DNA from: Prevotella sp.
GTDB taxonomy: Bacteria; Bacteroidota; Bacteroidia; Bacteroidales; Bacteroidaceae
DNA length: 64,000 nucleotides
Reading direction: 5' to 3'
Assembly: GCA_017410365.1 (NCBI GenBank)
Contig: JAFQQY010000016.1
Coordinates: forward strand, 18,170-82,169
A model generated the notes under the pieces. The model did not search any database. It had not been told where the DNA came from and worked only from the letters and a program-made list of their open reading frames with translations. The first letter of the stretch is position 1. Each line of letters opens with the position of its first letter. The position numbers and the translations under genes were made by a program. Of this stretch, positions 1 through 8,681 are shown in pieces.

Positions 1-1
1 T

Positions 2-2248
2 AAGCAGGTTTACCAAGACGAAGAACCGATAACCTCTATCTTCGTAGACTCGCACAACATAGTGTGGTTTACAGCAAACAGAAACGGAGTTTCACGCCTT
101 AACATAGAAAGCGGCGAAAGAAAAGACTTCAATCAGGTGGTGCCTGCTCCAGAACCAGACGTGCTCGGTGCCATATGGAGCGAGGTGAACGGCACGCTAT
201 GGATAAAGATGAACCATGGCGGTTTCGGCTATTACAACCGTGATACCGACGAGATAGAATACTTCCACAACGACCCAGCCAACTCATGGAACATAAGCAA
301 CACGCTGGATGCCTACTATGTGGTGTCAGAGGGCGTGGTTTGGGAAACAACAACACGAAGAGGTATCGAAAAGCTCGAACTGCTGAAGAACACCATCAGC
401 CGAACACTGGTCATCGACAACCCACAGAGTCCTAACGACAACGAAATCAGAGCCTTGTTCTACGACGAGCAGGAAAAAATGATGATGGTGGGAAACAAGA
501 AAAGCCAGCTGATATTGATTAAAGACGGACAGAAAACCATAATAACAGGCGATGGCACTAACAGCTTCGGACGTATTTACGGCATAAGCAAAGACAGCAG
601 CGGCAACTATTGGATTTGTACCAAGGGCAACGGACTGTTCAGAATGACTCCTAACGGCGACGGTACATTTGCATTCAGACACTACTGGCACAAGCCAGAC
701 GACAAGGCCACGCTGAACCACAACAACGTCTACAAGGTGATAGAAGACGACAACGGCAACCTTTGGGTGGCTACATTCATGGGTGGCGTGAACCTGATGA
801 TAAAGCAGAAAGACGGTAGGTTCAAGATTATGAACAAAGACAACGGAATACCTAACTACCCTATCAACGCCTTCCACAAGGTGAGAGCCATAGCAAAGGA
901 CAAGGAGGGAAGAATATGGGCTGGCACTACCGACGGTCTGCTAATAATGGAATACGAGAACGAACAGGTAAGCGTAAAGCCTGTGCTTGGCACTGCATTC
1001 ACACAAAACTCTCTGAGAAGCAACGACATCGTTAGCTTGGCATGCGACCCTCAGGGCACGATGTGGATAGGTACAAACGGTGGCGGATTGAGCCACTTCA
1101 CTGGCATCGACGAACAAGGCAACTGGACTTTTGAAACCTTCGAAGGCAAGGACGGACTGCCATCAGAAGAGGTTAAGAGCATCACATTCGACAAGCGAGG
1201 CAACGTGTGGTTTGCAACGGAACACGTAATCTGTTCGTTCGACACACAGAAGAAGATTCTTTCTACATTCTCAATGCTCGACGGTGTAGACAACACACTG
1301 TGTTCAGAGGGTGCCGCACTTACACTGCCAAACGGAAACATTCTGTTCGGTACGCTAAACGGATACTACACCGTAGACCTTGACCAACTGGTTACTCCTA
1401 GCGCTTCGATGATGAAACTGAAGATTACCGATTTCTTCATTGACGACGTGCTGGTAAGTCCAAGACATGACGTACTCTACAAGAACTACATACCAGACAG
1501 CAAAGAGGTGACACTGCCAAGAAGCAACAGCGTGTTCGGATTCAGATTTGCAGCACTCAACTATCAGCTTCAGCACCGCATACACTATCAGTATATGCTT
1601 GAGGGATATGATAAGGACTGGAAAAATGCCGACAAGACCAGAACAGCCACTTATGCCAACCTGCCTGCAGGCACATATACGTTTAAGGTAAAGGCCTTCT
1701 TGCTCGAATCGCCAGAGAAGTCTGACATGAGAACAATAGAGGTAACCGTGCCTCATCACTTCCTGCTCTCGGCTGGTGCACTATGGATTTATGCTCTCAT
1801 TCTTATTATCATAGGTTGTGCATACTACATGTGGAACAAGAAGAGAAAGCAGCAATACAAGAATCTGCACGTGGTGAAGATGGATGCTGACGGCATGGCA
1901 TTAAAGCATGAGGATGACTTTAGCTTCGTGAAGAACCAGATGGATTGGCTCGAACAGAACTACACTAATCCGAACCTAAAGACTGAAGACCTCATAGCCA
2001 ACTCTAAGCTTGACCGCACGGCATACACGAACCAGTTGAAGGCTCTTACCGGATTCACACCGAAAGAACTGATTGAGGACTTCCGCATAAAGAAGGCCAT
2101 TATCTATCTGGAAACAAGCAACAAGCCTGTGACCGAGATTACACAGACGTGCGGCTTCACCGATTCTATGTACTTCACCACTCTATTCAAAGAGAAGACG
2201 GGAATGACTCCTAACAACTATAGAGAGGCAAAGAAGACGGAGGGGTAA
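2..2248 (+). CDS. Membrane-spanning beta-propeller sensor fused to an AraC-type DNA-binding domain (5' end outside window)
   Basis: The reading frame is open to the left edge, so the true start lies upstream; GTG at 62 is only an internal codon. Numbering from there, residues 1-450 carry repeated propeller blades with the two-component-regulator signature (for example GNLWVATFMGG, GTMWIGTNGGG, GNVWFATE). A Y_Y_Y domain follows near 490-560 (YQYMLEGYDKDW, LPAGTYTFKVKA), then one membrane helix at about 567-591 and an AraC helix-turn-helix pair at about 640-725 ending in CGFTDSMYFTTLFKEKTGMTP. This matches the periplasmic sensor of Bacteroidetes hybrid two-component systems, but only about 50 residues separate the helix from the HTH, so there is no histidine kinase and no receiver. 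Inferred role: a membrane-bound one-component activator, probably of a glycan locus left of the window. A GGAGGGG/CCCCTCC hairpin (2239-2258) spans the stop codon without a clear T-tract. Confidence 0.85.
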   Translation, partial: KQVYQDEEPITSIFVDSHNIVWFTANRNGVSRLNIESGERKDFNQVVPAPEPDVLGAIWSEVNGTLWIKMNHGGFGYYNRDTDEIEYFHNDPANSWNISNTLDAYYVVSEGVVWETTTRRGIEKLELLKNTISRTLVIDNPQSPNDNEIRALFYDEQEKMMMVGNKKSQLILIKDGQKTIITGDGTNSFGRIYGISKDSSGNYWICTKGNGLFRMTPNGDGTFAFRHYWHKPDDKATLNHNNVYKVIEDDNGNLWVATFMGGVNLMIKQKDGRFKIMNKDNGIPNYPINAFHKVRAIAKDKEGRIWAGTTDGLLIMEYENEQVSVKPVLGTAFTQNSLRSNDIVSLACDPQGTMWIGTNGGGLSHFTGIDEQGNWTFETFEGKDGLPSEEVKSITFDKRGNVWFATEHVICSFDTQKKILSTFSMLDGVDNTLCSEGAALTLPNGNILFGTLNGYYTVDLDQLVTPSASMMKLKITDFFIDDVLVSPRHDVLYKNYIPDSKEVTLPRSNSVFGFRFAALNYQLQHRIHYQYMLEGYDKDWKNADKTRTATYANLPAGTYTFKVKAFLLESPEKSDMRTIEVTVPHHFLLSAGALWIYALILIIIGCAYYMWNKKRKQQYKNLHVVKMDADGMALKHEDDFSFVKNQMDWLEQNYTNPNLKTEDLIANSKLDRTAYTNQLKALTGFTPKELIEDFRIKKAIIYLETSNKPVTEITQTCGFTDSMYFTTLFKEKTGMTPNNYREAKKTEG

Positions 2249-2315
2249 AAGCCCCTCCTTCCCATTACTTCTAATAAAGAAATCTCTGGTTTAACTTCTT
2301 TAACGTCTTAACTTC

Positions 2316-2344
2316 TTGACTCAAGAAAAAAATAAGTAACTTTG
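2316..2344 (+). promoter_or_regulatory. Bacteroidetes-type promoter for the structured RNA upstream of ribE
   Basis: A TAACTTTG -7 element lies at 2337-2344, with a weaker TTG-containing -33 element near 2316 about 18 bp upstream. Transcription should start near 2350, just before the structured RNA. The -7 match is exact to TAnnTTTG; the -33 match is partial. Confidence 0.6.
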
Positions 2345-2351
2345 CACCCCA

Positions 2352-2567
2352 GAAAATAAAACAGAACAAAGACATTGGGTCGTATCGGTTAGATCGGGAT
2401 ACTCATCAATAAATCAGAAAACCGAGATAAGTTCTCTTGCCAATGGCGGGCCACAAACCGTTATGGTAGCACAAAACATTGAGCCGGTGGATTACAAAAG
2501 CAGAGAACCCTCAAACCTTATAACAAAGGAGTTTTCATCACATCATCGGTACGACCCGTTTTTTTAT
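2352..2567 (+). ncRNA. Structured non-coding RNA with 6S-like architecture, or a ribE leader RNA
   Basis: A 13-bp closing helix pairs 2377-2389 (GGGTCGTATCGGT) with 2545-2557 (ATCGGTACGACCC), using two G-U pairs. It is followed at once by a T-tract (2559-2565). Inside, GTTCTCTTGC (2431-2440) pairs with GCAGAGAAC (2500-2508) with one bulged base. Between the two helices both strands are largely unpaired, except for a small CCTT/AAGG hairpin on the 3' side (about 2516-2529). Closing stem, large central bubble with a 3'-side hairpin, terminal stem, and about 181 nt between closing ends is the layout of 6S RNA. Its place 25 nt before ribE also allows a cis-regulatory leader, but the conserved FMN-riboswitch core is not visible. 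The structure is seen; the identity is inference. Confidence 0.45.
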
Positions 2568-2591
2568 TTCTTTCATAATCAACAAAGCAAT

Positions 2592-3191
2592 ATGTTTTCC
2601 GGAATAATAGAAGAGTTTGCCACCGTCGTGGCCATCAAGAAAGATAGAGACAACATCGACTTTACACTCAACTGCTCGTTTGTAAGCGAACTGAAGATTG
2701 ACCAAAGTGTTGCACACAATGGCGTGTGCCTTACTGTGGTATCAATAGACAACGGCAACTATACCGTTACTGCCATGAAGGAAACACTGGAAAGAAGCAA
2801 TCTCGGACTGCTTAAGGTTGGCGATAAGGTGAATGTAGAGCGTTCTATGCTGATGAACGGACGTCTGGACGGACATATTGTTCAAGGCCATGTAGACCAG
2901 ACAGCCATCTGCACATGCGTGGAAGATGCCAACGGAAGCACATATTTCACCTTCGAATATGCCGCTGACAGGGAAATGGCTAAGCGCGGATATTTTACCG
3001 TAGACAAGGGAAGCGTTACCGTAAACGGCGTTTCACTGACCGTATGCAACCCTACCCTAAACAGCTTCCAAGTGGCAATAATACCCTACACCTTCGAGCA
3101 CACAAACTTCTGCGACATAAAGGTGGGCAGTACTGTCAATCTGGAGTTCGACATCTTAGGCAAGTATATAGCAAGATTACAGCAGTTGTAA
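2592..3191 (+). CDS. ribE: Riboflavin synthase, alpha chain
   Basis: This 199-aa protein joins two molecules of 6,7-dimethyl-8-ribityllumazine to give riboflavin and a pyrimidinedione, the last step of riboflavin synthesis in the cytoplasm. It begins MFSGIIEE, the family's hallmark N-terminus, and contains two lumazine-binding repeats (about 1-97 and 98-199) with SVAHNGVCLTVV and GSVTVNGVSLTVC as matching segments and HIVQGHVDQTA between. The frame is open upstream to 2463, but that stretch lies within the structured RNA and has no family similarity, so ATG 2592 is chosen. The 3' end overlaps the convergent HAD gene by 15 nt. The preceding RNA ending in a T-tract may control it. Confidence 0.95.
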   Translation: MFSGIIEEFATVVAIKKDRDNIDFTLNCSFVSELKIDQSVAHNGVCLTVVSIDNGNYTVTAMKETLERSNLGLLKVGDKVNVERSMLMNGRLDGHIVQGHVDQTAICTCVEDANGSTYFTFEYAADREMAKRGYFTVDKGSVTVNGVSLTVCNPTLNSFQVAIIPYTFEHTNFCDIKVGSTVNLEFDILGKYIARLQQL

Positions 3192-3815
3192 AGGATTTTC
3201 TAAAAACTCGGAAGCTCCGTTCGCAATCAGAAAGTCTCTATCGCGGAAACCCCAAAGCACACTGATGCAAGGCAAGTCGCTGTTCTTGGCTGTGAGTATG
3301 TCTACATCGCTGTCGCCTATATACACGGCCTCAGCCGAACTGACACCCAACAGCCTTAGAGCTTCATTGATGCCGTCTGGCGATGGTTTGCGTGCCACGG
3401 TATCGCTCTCGCCTATAGCCACGTCAACATAACTGCCGAAGTACTGGCTACATAGTTCTTTTGTAGCGGCATCAAACTTATTGCTTACCACCGCTATTAG
3501 CTTTCCTCTAGACTTCAGTTCTCTTAGCAACTCCATTATGCCATCGTAAGGACGGGTATTGTCGGAAGAATGCAAGAGATAGTAGCTGCGGAAGGTGGAA
3601 AGCGCCTCGTCAATAGTGGTTTCCGATGTTCCTTCAGGCACAGCCCGCTCCATCAGTTTTCTTACTCCATTGCCCACAAAGCGCCTTACCTCATCAACGG
3701 TTCTTACGGGCATTGCCATGCTGCCAAGGGCATAGTTGACACTGGCAGCCAAATCGTCGAGAGTATTTAGCAAGGTGCCGTCAAGGTCGAAGATATATGC
3801 CTTATAGTCTTTCAT
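3177..3815 (-). CDS. HAD-superfamily phosphatase, phosphoglycolate phosphatase-like
   Basis: A 212-aa haloacid-dehalogenase hydrolase. Motif I is FDLDGTLLNT near the N-terminus (nucleophile and general acid Asp), motif II is AVVSNKFD, motif III is the KPSPDG lysine and motif IV is IGDSDVDILTA. A helical cap sits between motifs I and II, as in the Gph/PgmB group. The likely substrate is a small phosphorylated metabolite such as 2-phosphoglycolate, but sequence alone does not fix it. The start overlaps the malQ stop by 4 nt (3812-3815), so the two are translationally coupled. The 3' end runs 15 nt into the convergent ribE. Confidence 0.85.
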   Translation of the reverse strand: MKDYKAYIFDLDGTLLNTLDDLAASVNYALGSMAMPVRTVDEVRRFVGNGVRKLMERAVPEGTSETTIDEALSTFRSYYLLHSSDNTRPYDGIMELLRELKSRGKLIAVVSNKFDAATKELCSQYFGSYVDVAIGESDTVARKPSPDGINEALRLLGVSSAEAVYIGDSDVDILTAKNSDLPCISVLWGFRDRDFLIANGASEFLENPLQLL

Positions 3816-6427
3816 CGCTTGCTACGTTTAATCATCAGACTCAACTTGCCGTTGTATTTCTCTTCCTTCATCAATTGTTCTATGGTAACAGGCATCCTGT
3901 ACTTCCACTTGTTGTATGGGTCGCTAGGAACGTTTATCCTCTCCTCACGCACATTCTTGCCGCAAAGGCCGCTTTCCATGGCCAACCAGTCTTGCAACGA
4001 TAGCAAGCAAAGCATCGACGGGCAATAGAGGTGGCGCGCTATTATCTCTTCCGCTATGTGCGAAGGAATTGTTTCTGGTGCGCATCCTTCTTTCTGAAGC
4101 ATTGTAACATAGTAGCGCTGTGTTCTTTCAGGACTCTCCTGCCACCATAGTCTAAGAGGCGACATGTCGTGCGTGGAGAATGTGGCCACGCTTCTGTAAG
4201 GATTGCTGTCTATGTGGGCAAACTCCTGACCTGTTTGCTTTGGCATGGTCTGTATTTCAAGCGTAAGTATCTTCAAGGCGTCAAGAACAGGCTGCACGCA
4301 ACCAGGCAGCATGCCCAAGTCTTCAGCACACACCAGCATGCGCGTATCGCCAAGCACCTGAGGCAGATGCTTCATGGCCCAATTGCCCCAATACATGTTA
4401 TGGCGCTGATAGTAGTAGTTGTTGTAGAGTCGCATGAAGGCCTCCTTCTCTTCTTCTCCAAGCACTTCAAACACGGGGTCGTTGTAGACGGCTATTCTAG
4501 GATGATACATATCCGCACGCTGATGGTCTTCCACAAACAGCACGTTGCTTATCAGCCTGTACAGTCCGTCTCTTATCCACAGGCTGTTTTCGTCTGTCTT
4601 TCCAGCGAAGTGCGCCTCTACCTTCTTCTGCGTGTTGTAGTCGGCCTTCAATGCATAGAGACCGTATGATTTCCTTATCAGGAAGTTGTCGCGCACATAA
4701 GGCGCATGCATGCCGAAGAATCTGTTTAGCACATTGTCGTTGATGAAAGGCATGGTAAAGAACTCCTTGCGGAACTGGAGTCCGAAGTATTCAATCTCGC
4801 CCGCTGTAAGTGGCAATGATGGCGAGAAGTGGCCCAACAACCCATGCACGGCATCAGAAGGTATCTCCCATATTCTGAAGAATCCCAACACATGGTCTAT
4901 GCGGAAAGCATCGAAATATTGTTCCATCTGCTTGAACCGCTGCTTCCACCACTTACATCCGTCAGCATCCATTGCCTGCCAGTTGTATGTTGGGAATCCC
5001 CAGTTCTGACCGTTATGCGAAAAGGCATCTGGCGGTGCTCCCGTCTGCATGTCCAGGTTGAAGAGATGCGGCTGTTTGAGTGCCTCCACACTATCGCGTG
5101 AAATGCCTATAGGTATGTCACCCTTTAGTATCACTCCCTTGCTTCTGGCATACTCGGCGGCGGCTTTCAACTGCTTGTGCAATAGATATTGCACATAATG
5201 GTAGTAGCCTGCATCCGTCTCGCCGTCGCGCTTGCAACAATATTCGGCATAGTCGGCAAGCCACGCTTCACTATCCTCGAGAAACTTCTTATATCCTTCT
5301 TCTTTCTCCACCTTTTCGTGCTGCAAGGCATAGAGGTCTTTCAGATAAGCTGTCTTTACCTTGTCTACGGCTTCATAGTCGCTATACGAAAGGCTGTTCA
5401 GTTCTCTCTGTTTTCTGCGATAGTCGTTCATCTTTGCCTTATCCTTGAGCAATCCTGCCGCGCTGAGGTCTACATAGTGCGGATGAAGGGCATATACGGA
5501 AATTGCATTATAGGGATAGGAATCGCTCCAGTCGCCATGTTTTGACGTGTCGTTGACAGGAAGCAGTTGGATAACCTTCATGCCTACGGATGAAACCCAG
5601 TCGACCATGCGTTTCAAATCGCCGAAGTCGCCCACGCCGTATGACTGCTCACTACGCAGCGAAAACACAGGCACCACTACTCCAGCCGCTCTCCAAAGGT
5701 CTTCCATCAGACGAATGGTTCCGCCGTCTAGCACAACCACCTGTCCGTCTTCTATCAACGAATCGGAGGTCGAGCGGTTGTCGCCTTCTTCCCATGCCAC
5801 GAAATCGCCGTTAGAATCGTCTACGACCACGTACTTATACTCTAGCGGAAGCATCATGTCGGCCATGTTGACAGCCAATATCCAACGTTGTTGACCTGCA
5901 TACTGCATTTTCAGATAGCGCGAGGTGTTCCAGCAACCTACAGCGGGATGACTGCCACAGACGGCAACACTCTGTCCGCGTTTCAGTTGCGGTGCCAGTA
6001 CGACAAAGAGCAGGGTCTTCCTATAGAGCGGTATGCGCAGGGCTTGCGTAGTCTCATTGCGCACTCCTCCTATCGTAGTGAGATATGCATTGGTATAGAG
6101 GTGTTGCTGCACCGGTATGTCTCGCCATGCGTCTGTAAAGATGAAATCCTTGGTAGAATCGAAGGCATAGAGCCTTGCCACCATATCCCACTCTTTACGA
6201 AGCACATTGCCCTCTGAGTCTTCTATCTGATAGTAATACCTGAACGACTCTATAGGGTGCTGACGCGATTCCATGGCTGCCACTTCCAGTGTCCACCACT
6301 GTCCGTCTTGGGTGTTCATCTGGTGGTTATGGCGCTTCACATTGCCGTCCTTACGCTTATATTCTATCACCACATGGACATTCTCGCCCCACGCAGTTCC
6401 GTATTGTATGCCGAATCTTAGTTTCAT
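3812..6427 (-). CDS. malQ: 4-alpha-glucanotransferase (GH77 amylomaltase) with N-terminal starch-binding domains
   Basis: At 871 aa this is the long, DPE2-like form of amylomaltase, which transfers glucan chains between maltodextrins during cytoplasmic starch breakdown. The first ~260 residues hold two CBM20-like modules (MKLRFGIQYGTAWGENVHVV, then VAVCGSHPAVGCWN). The GH77 barrel follows: FGDLKRMVDWVSSVGMKVIQ, the nucleophile segment FRIDHVLGFFRIWEIP, the acid/base segment CAEDLGMLP, and FSTHDMSPLRLWW. There is no signal peptide, in keeping with a cytoplasmic enzyme. The -7 element on the minus strand (6432-6439) lies only 4 nt before ATG. The gene is divergent from mltG and overlaps the HAD gene downstream. 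Confidence 0.95.
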   Translation of the reverse strand: MKLRFGIQYGTAWGENVHVVIEYKRKDGNVKRHNHQMNTQDGQWWTLEVAAMESRQHPIESFRYYYQIEDSEGNVLRKEWDMVARLYAFDSTKDFIFTDAWRDIPVQQHLYTNAYLTTIGGVRNETTQALRIPLYRKTLLFVVLAPQLKRGQSVAVCGSHPAVGCWNTSRYLKMQYAGQQRWILAVNMADMMLPLEYKYVVVDDSNGDFVAWEEGDNRSTSDSLIEDGQVVVLDGGTIRLMEDLWRAAGVVVPVFSLRSEQSYGVGDFGDLKRMVDWVSSVGMKVIQLLPVNDTSKHGDWSDSYPYNAISVYALHPHYVDLSAAGLLKDKAKMNDYRRKQRELNSLSYSDYEAVDKVKTAYLKDLYALQHEKVEKEEGYKKFLEDSEAWLADYAEYCCKRDGETDAGYYHYVQYLLHKQLKAAAEYARSKGVILKGDIPIGISRDSVEALKQPHLFNLDMQTGAPPDAFSHNGQNWGFPTYNWQAMDADGCKWWKQRFKQMEQYFDAFRIDHVLGFFRIWEIPSDAVHGLLGHFSPSLPLTAGEIEYFGLQFRKEFFTMPFINDNVLNRFFGMHAPYVRDNFLIRKSYGLYALKADYNTQKKVEAHFAGKTDENSLWIRDGLYRLISNVLFVEDHQRADMYHPRIAVYNDPVFEVLGEEEKEAFMRLYNNYYYQRHNMYWGNWAMKHLPQVLGDTRMLVCAEDLGMLPGCVQPVLDALKILTLEIQTMPKQTGQEFAHIDSNPYRSVATFSTHDMSPLRLWWQESPERTQRYYVTMLQKEGCAPETIPSHIAEEIIARHLYCPSMLCLLSLQDWLAMESGLCGKNVREERINVPSDPYNKWKYRMPVTIEQLMKEEKYNGKLSLMIKRSKR

Positions 6428-6431
6428 AATG

Positions 6432-6439
6432 CAAAAATA
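6432..6439 (-). promoter_or_regulatory. -7 promoter element immediately before malQ
   Basis: On the minus strand this reads TATTTTTG, an exact TAnnTTTG. The malQ ATG begins at 6427, so a normal start site 5-8 nt downstream would coincide with the start codon. That predicts a leaderless or nearly leaderless mRNA. No convincing -33 TTTG is present. Confidence 0.5.
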
Positions 6440-6493
6440 AGAAAAATTATCTAGAAACGGATACTATTATACCAGTGCAAATGTTTTTTTTAT

Positions 6494-6501
6494 TAACTTT
6501 G
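6494..6501 (+). promoter_or_regulatory. -7 promoter element for mltG
   Basis: TAACTTTG matches the Bacteroidetes TAnnTTTG consensus and lies 37 nt upstream of the mltG start. No clear -33 TTTG is visible at the usual spacing. Confidence 0.5.
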
Positions 6502-6538
6502 CGGAAGAAAAGAATAAGATAGAACGAATATCCCGGAT

Positions 6539-7573
6539 ATGCAGAAAAGACACAAACTCATTGCGATAGTTGCCTCATCCGTAGTTTTATGCCTGCTCAT
6601 AGCTATTGGCATTGCCTACTATTATCTCTACACACCAGTATCGGCAAAGGCTGAAACCACATATTTATATATAGACAGCGACGACGATGCCGATTCCGTA
6701 TACACCAAGCTACAGGCGTGTTGCGAGACGCAGAGCCTGAAGGGTGTGAAGCCGATGGCCAACTACTACGACTACCAGAACAACATACGCACCGGAAGAT
6801 ATGAAATAGGTACCAGTGATAATGCCCTGACGATAGTGAGACGACTGAAAACGGGCAACCAGACACCTATCAATCTGACCATACCCGAGGCCAAGACACT
6901 GGACAGACTGGCTGGCAAGCTGGCAAAGAAGCTTATGGTAGACAGCCTTACTCTGGTTAGCCTGTTCTGCGATTCTGCTGTTTGTGCCGACTATGGATAT
7001 AGCATAGAAACGATGCCTGCCATGTTCGTGCCAAACACTTACAGCGTATATTGGGATACTAGTGCCGAACAGCTTATGAAGCGCATAAGCAAGGAGCATA
7101 AGGCTTTCTGGAACAAAGACGGAAGAATGGAAAAGGCCGAGAAGATAGGGCTAACACCTGTCGAGGTGGCAACGCTGGCAAGCATCGTAGATGAGGAAAC
7201 GGCAAACAAAGGCGAGAAACCCATGGTGGCAGGCATGTATATCAACCGACTGAGAATAAAGATGCCGCTACAGGCTGACCCAACCATAAAGTTCGCACTG
7301 AAGAACTTCGCGCTTAGAAGAATATACAACAGCATGCTAAAGGCTGACAATCCTTATAACACATACAAGAACGCAGGCTTGCCTCCCGGACCGATAAAGA
7401 TAGCATCGATAGCAGGCATAGATGCCGTGCTTAACCATGCCGAGCATCCATACCTATATATGTGTGCCAAGGAAGATTTCTCGGGCACTCACAACTTTGC
7501 AAAGACTTATCGTGAGCATCTGCAGAATGCGGCAAGATACCGTAAGGCTCTTAACGAAAGAAACATCAAGTAA
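6539..7573 (+). CDS. mltG: Endolytic murein transglycosylase
   Basis: A 344-aa member of the YceG/MltG family, which cuts nascent glycan strands at the inner membrane and sets their length. One membrane helix at residues 8-29 anchors it, with the rest in the periplasm. Family signatures are plain: LASIVDEETANKGEK with the conserved acidic catalytic cluster, GMYINRLRIKMPLQADPTI, the SPYNTY-type NPYNTYKNAGLPPGPI, and YLYMCAKEDFSGTHNFAKTY at the end. Length fits the family. It is divergent from malQ and stands alone. The TAACTTTG box at 6494 is its probable promoter. Confidence 0.95.
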   Translation: MQKRHKLIAIVASSVVLCLLIAIGIAYYYLYTPVSAKAETTYLYIDSDDDADSVYTKLQACCETQSLKGVKPMANYYDYQNNIRTGRYEIGTSDNALTIVRRLKTGNQTPINLTIPEAKTLDRLAGKLAKKLMVDSLTLVSLFCDSAVCADYGYSIETMPAMFVPNTYSVYWDTSAEQLMKRISKEHKAFWNKDGRMEKAEKIGLTPVEVATLASIVDEETANKGEKPMVAGMYINRLRIKMPLQADPTIKFALKNFALRRIYNSMLKADNPYNTYKNAGLPPGPIKIASIAGIDAVLNHAEHPYLYMCAKEDFSGTHNFAKTYREHLQNAARYRKALNERNIK

Positions 7574-7781
7574 GACCAAAGCAGTTCATATTGCTTCACT
7601 TGTTTACTATCTTCAACTATCACAATTCATGTTCTTTAGATTTCTGATTTGGTTGTTCTGACATAAGAATGACCTCTTTTTCGTGTTCATTATGTTATAT
7701 TTTCGGTTTGTTATTACCGCCACTTCCCTTTTCGGACATTTTTAAGGAATAATAGAAATGCATAGACTAGCGGATTATGTG

Positions 7782-7789
7782 TATATTTG
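7782..7789 (+). promoter_or_regulatory. -7 promoter element for the AraC regulator
   Basis: TATATTTG matches TAnnTTTG exactly and ends 17 nt before the ATG at 7807, predicting a leader of about 10 nt. The upstream gap (7574-7781) holds no gene that I can see. Confidence 0.5.
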
Positions 7790-7806
7790 CATTCAAATAA
7801 TTACCT

Positions 7807-8676
7807 ATGATAAGCGAATTAGAAAAGCAGAAAGCTAAAGAAAAGAACATAATCATCGACTATTCAGACGATGACATAATAATCGTAGACAACATAAAGA
7901 GCCTGAAAGGTCAGCACACCAAAAGGATACCTATAAACATCATACTTCTATGTACAAACGGAATGATGCAGGCTGATGTAAAGGGCAACAGAATAGTGCT
8001 TCACAAACATGAGATTCTGATTATATCGCCCAACACGTTCTTGGAAAACACCATGTCGAGCGACGATTTTGAATGCAAGGCCATGGGACTGACCAACAAG
8101 ATAATCCATTCGTTCCTAAGACCACACGTGAACATCTGGAACAAGATGATGTACCTTAACAAGTCGAGGGTAAGAAAGATTGAAGCTCACGATGCCATGA
8201 TTTCATTGAAGTTCTACGAACTCATTGACATGCTAAAGCAAATGGAAAACAAGAAATACAAGAACCTCATTATGCAATCGCTCGTAAAAGCTGGCATATT
8301 GGGCATTTGCGGTTCGATAGACAAGGTGATTGATGAAGAGGAAAGCAACAATCAGCAAGGCGATGTCATATTCAGAAGGTTTCTTGACATACTAGGCAAC
8401 AGCAGCGTGAAGCGACAAAAGGTGGAATACTACGCCGAAAGGTTGTTCATTACACCCAAATACCTGTCCGTGGTTTGCAAGACATGCTCTGGCAAAACGG
8501 CATTACAATGGATTCAGGAGTATGTAAACGACGAAGTGGGTTACTATCTAAAGCAGACAGACCTATCAATAAAGGAAATATCAGACAAGCTTGGCTTTCC
8601 AAACGCTTCGTTCTTTGGCAGATACGTAAAACAACACTTCGGTGCCTCGCCAAAGAGCATAAGGGCTAAAAAATAA
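7807..8676 (+). CDS. AraC-family transcriptional regulator
   Basis: A 289-aa soluble regulator. The N-terminal ~170 residues look like an AraC ligand or dimerisation cupin (LHKHEILIISPNTFLENT). The C-terminal ~95 residues hold the paired helix-turn-helix (VEYYAERLFITPKYLSVVCK, then LSIKEISDKLGFPNASFFGR with YVKQHFGASPKSIR), a good match to the family signature. No target gene is adjacent: upstream is mltG on the same strand, and downstream is a long repeat array. The ligand is unknown. Unlike the regulator at the window start, it has no membrane segment. Confidence 0.85.
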   Translation: MISELEKQKAKEKNIIIDYSDDDIIIVDNIKSLKGQHTKRIPINIILLCTNGMMQADVKGNRIVLHKHEILIISPNTFLENTMSSDDFECKAMGLTNKIIHSFLRPHVNIWNKMMYLNKSRVRKIEAHDAMISLKFYELIDMLKQMENKKYKNLIMQSLVKAGILGICGSIDKVIDEEESNNQQGDVIFRRFLDILGNSSVKRQKVEYYAERLFITPKYLSVVCKTCSGKTALQWIQEYVNDEVGYYLKQTDLSIKEISDKLGFPNASFFGRYVKQHFGASPKSIRAKK

Positions 8677-8681
8677 ATTAA

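Noticed and set aside
2239-2258. Terminator after the first gene
   Set aside because: The GGAGGGG/CCCCTCC hairpin is real but includes the stop codon and lacks a T-run, so it was noted only in the gene entry.
2377-2557. FMN riboswitch before ribE
   Set aside because: The position is suggestive, but the conserved core sequences of the FMN riboswitch are not visible; the shape fits 6S RNA better.
2463-2591. N-terminal extension of riboflavin synthase by 43 codons
   Set aside because: The extension overlaps the structured RNA and its T-tract, has no family similarity, and MFSGIIEE at 2592 is the family's usual start.
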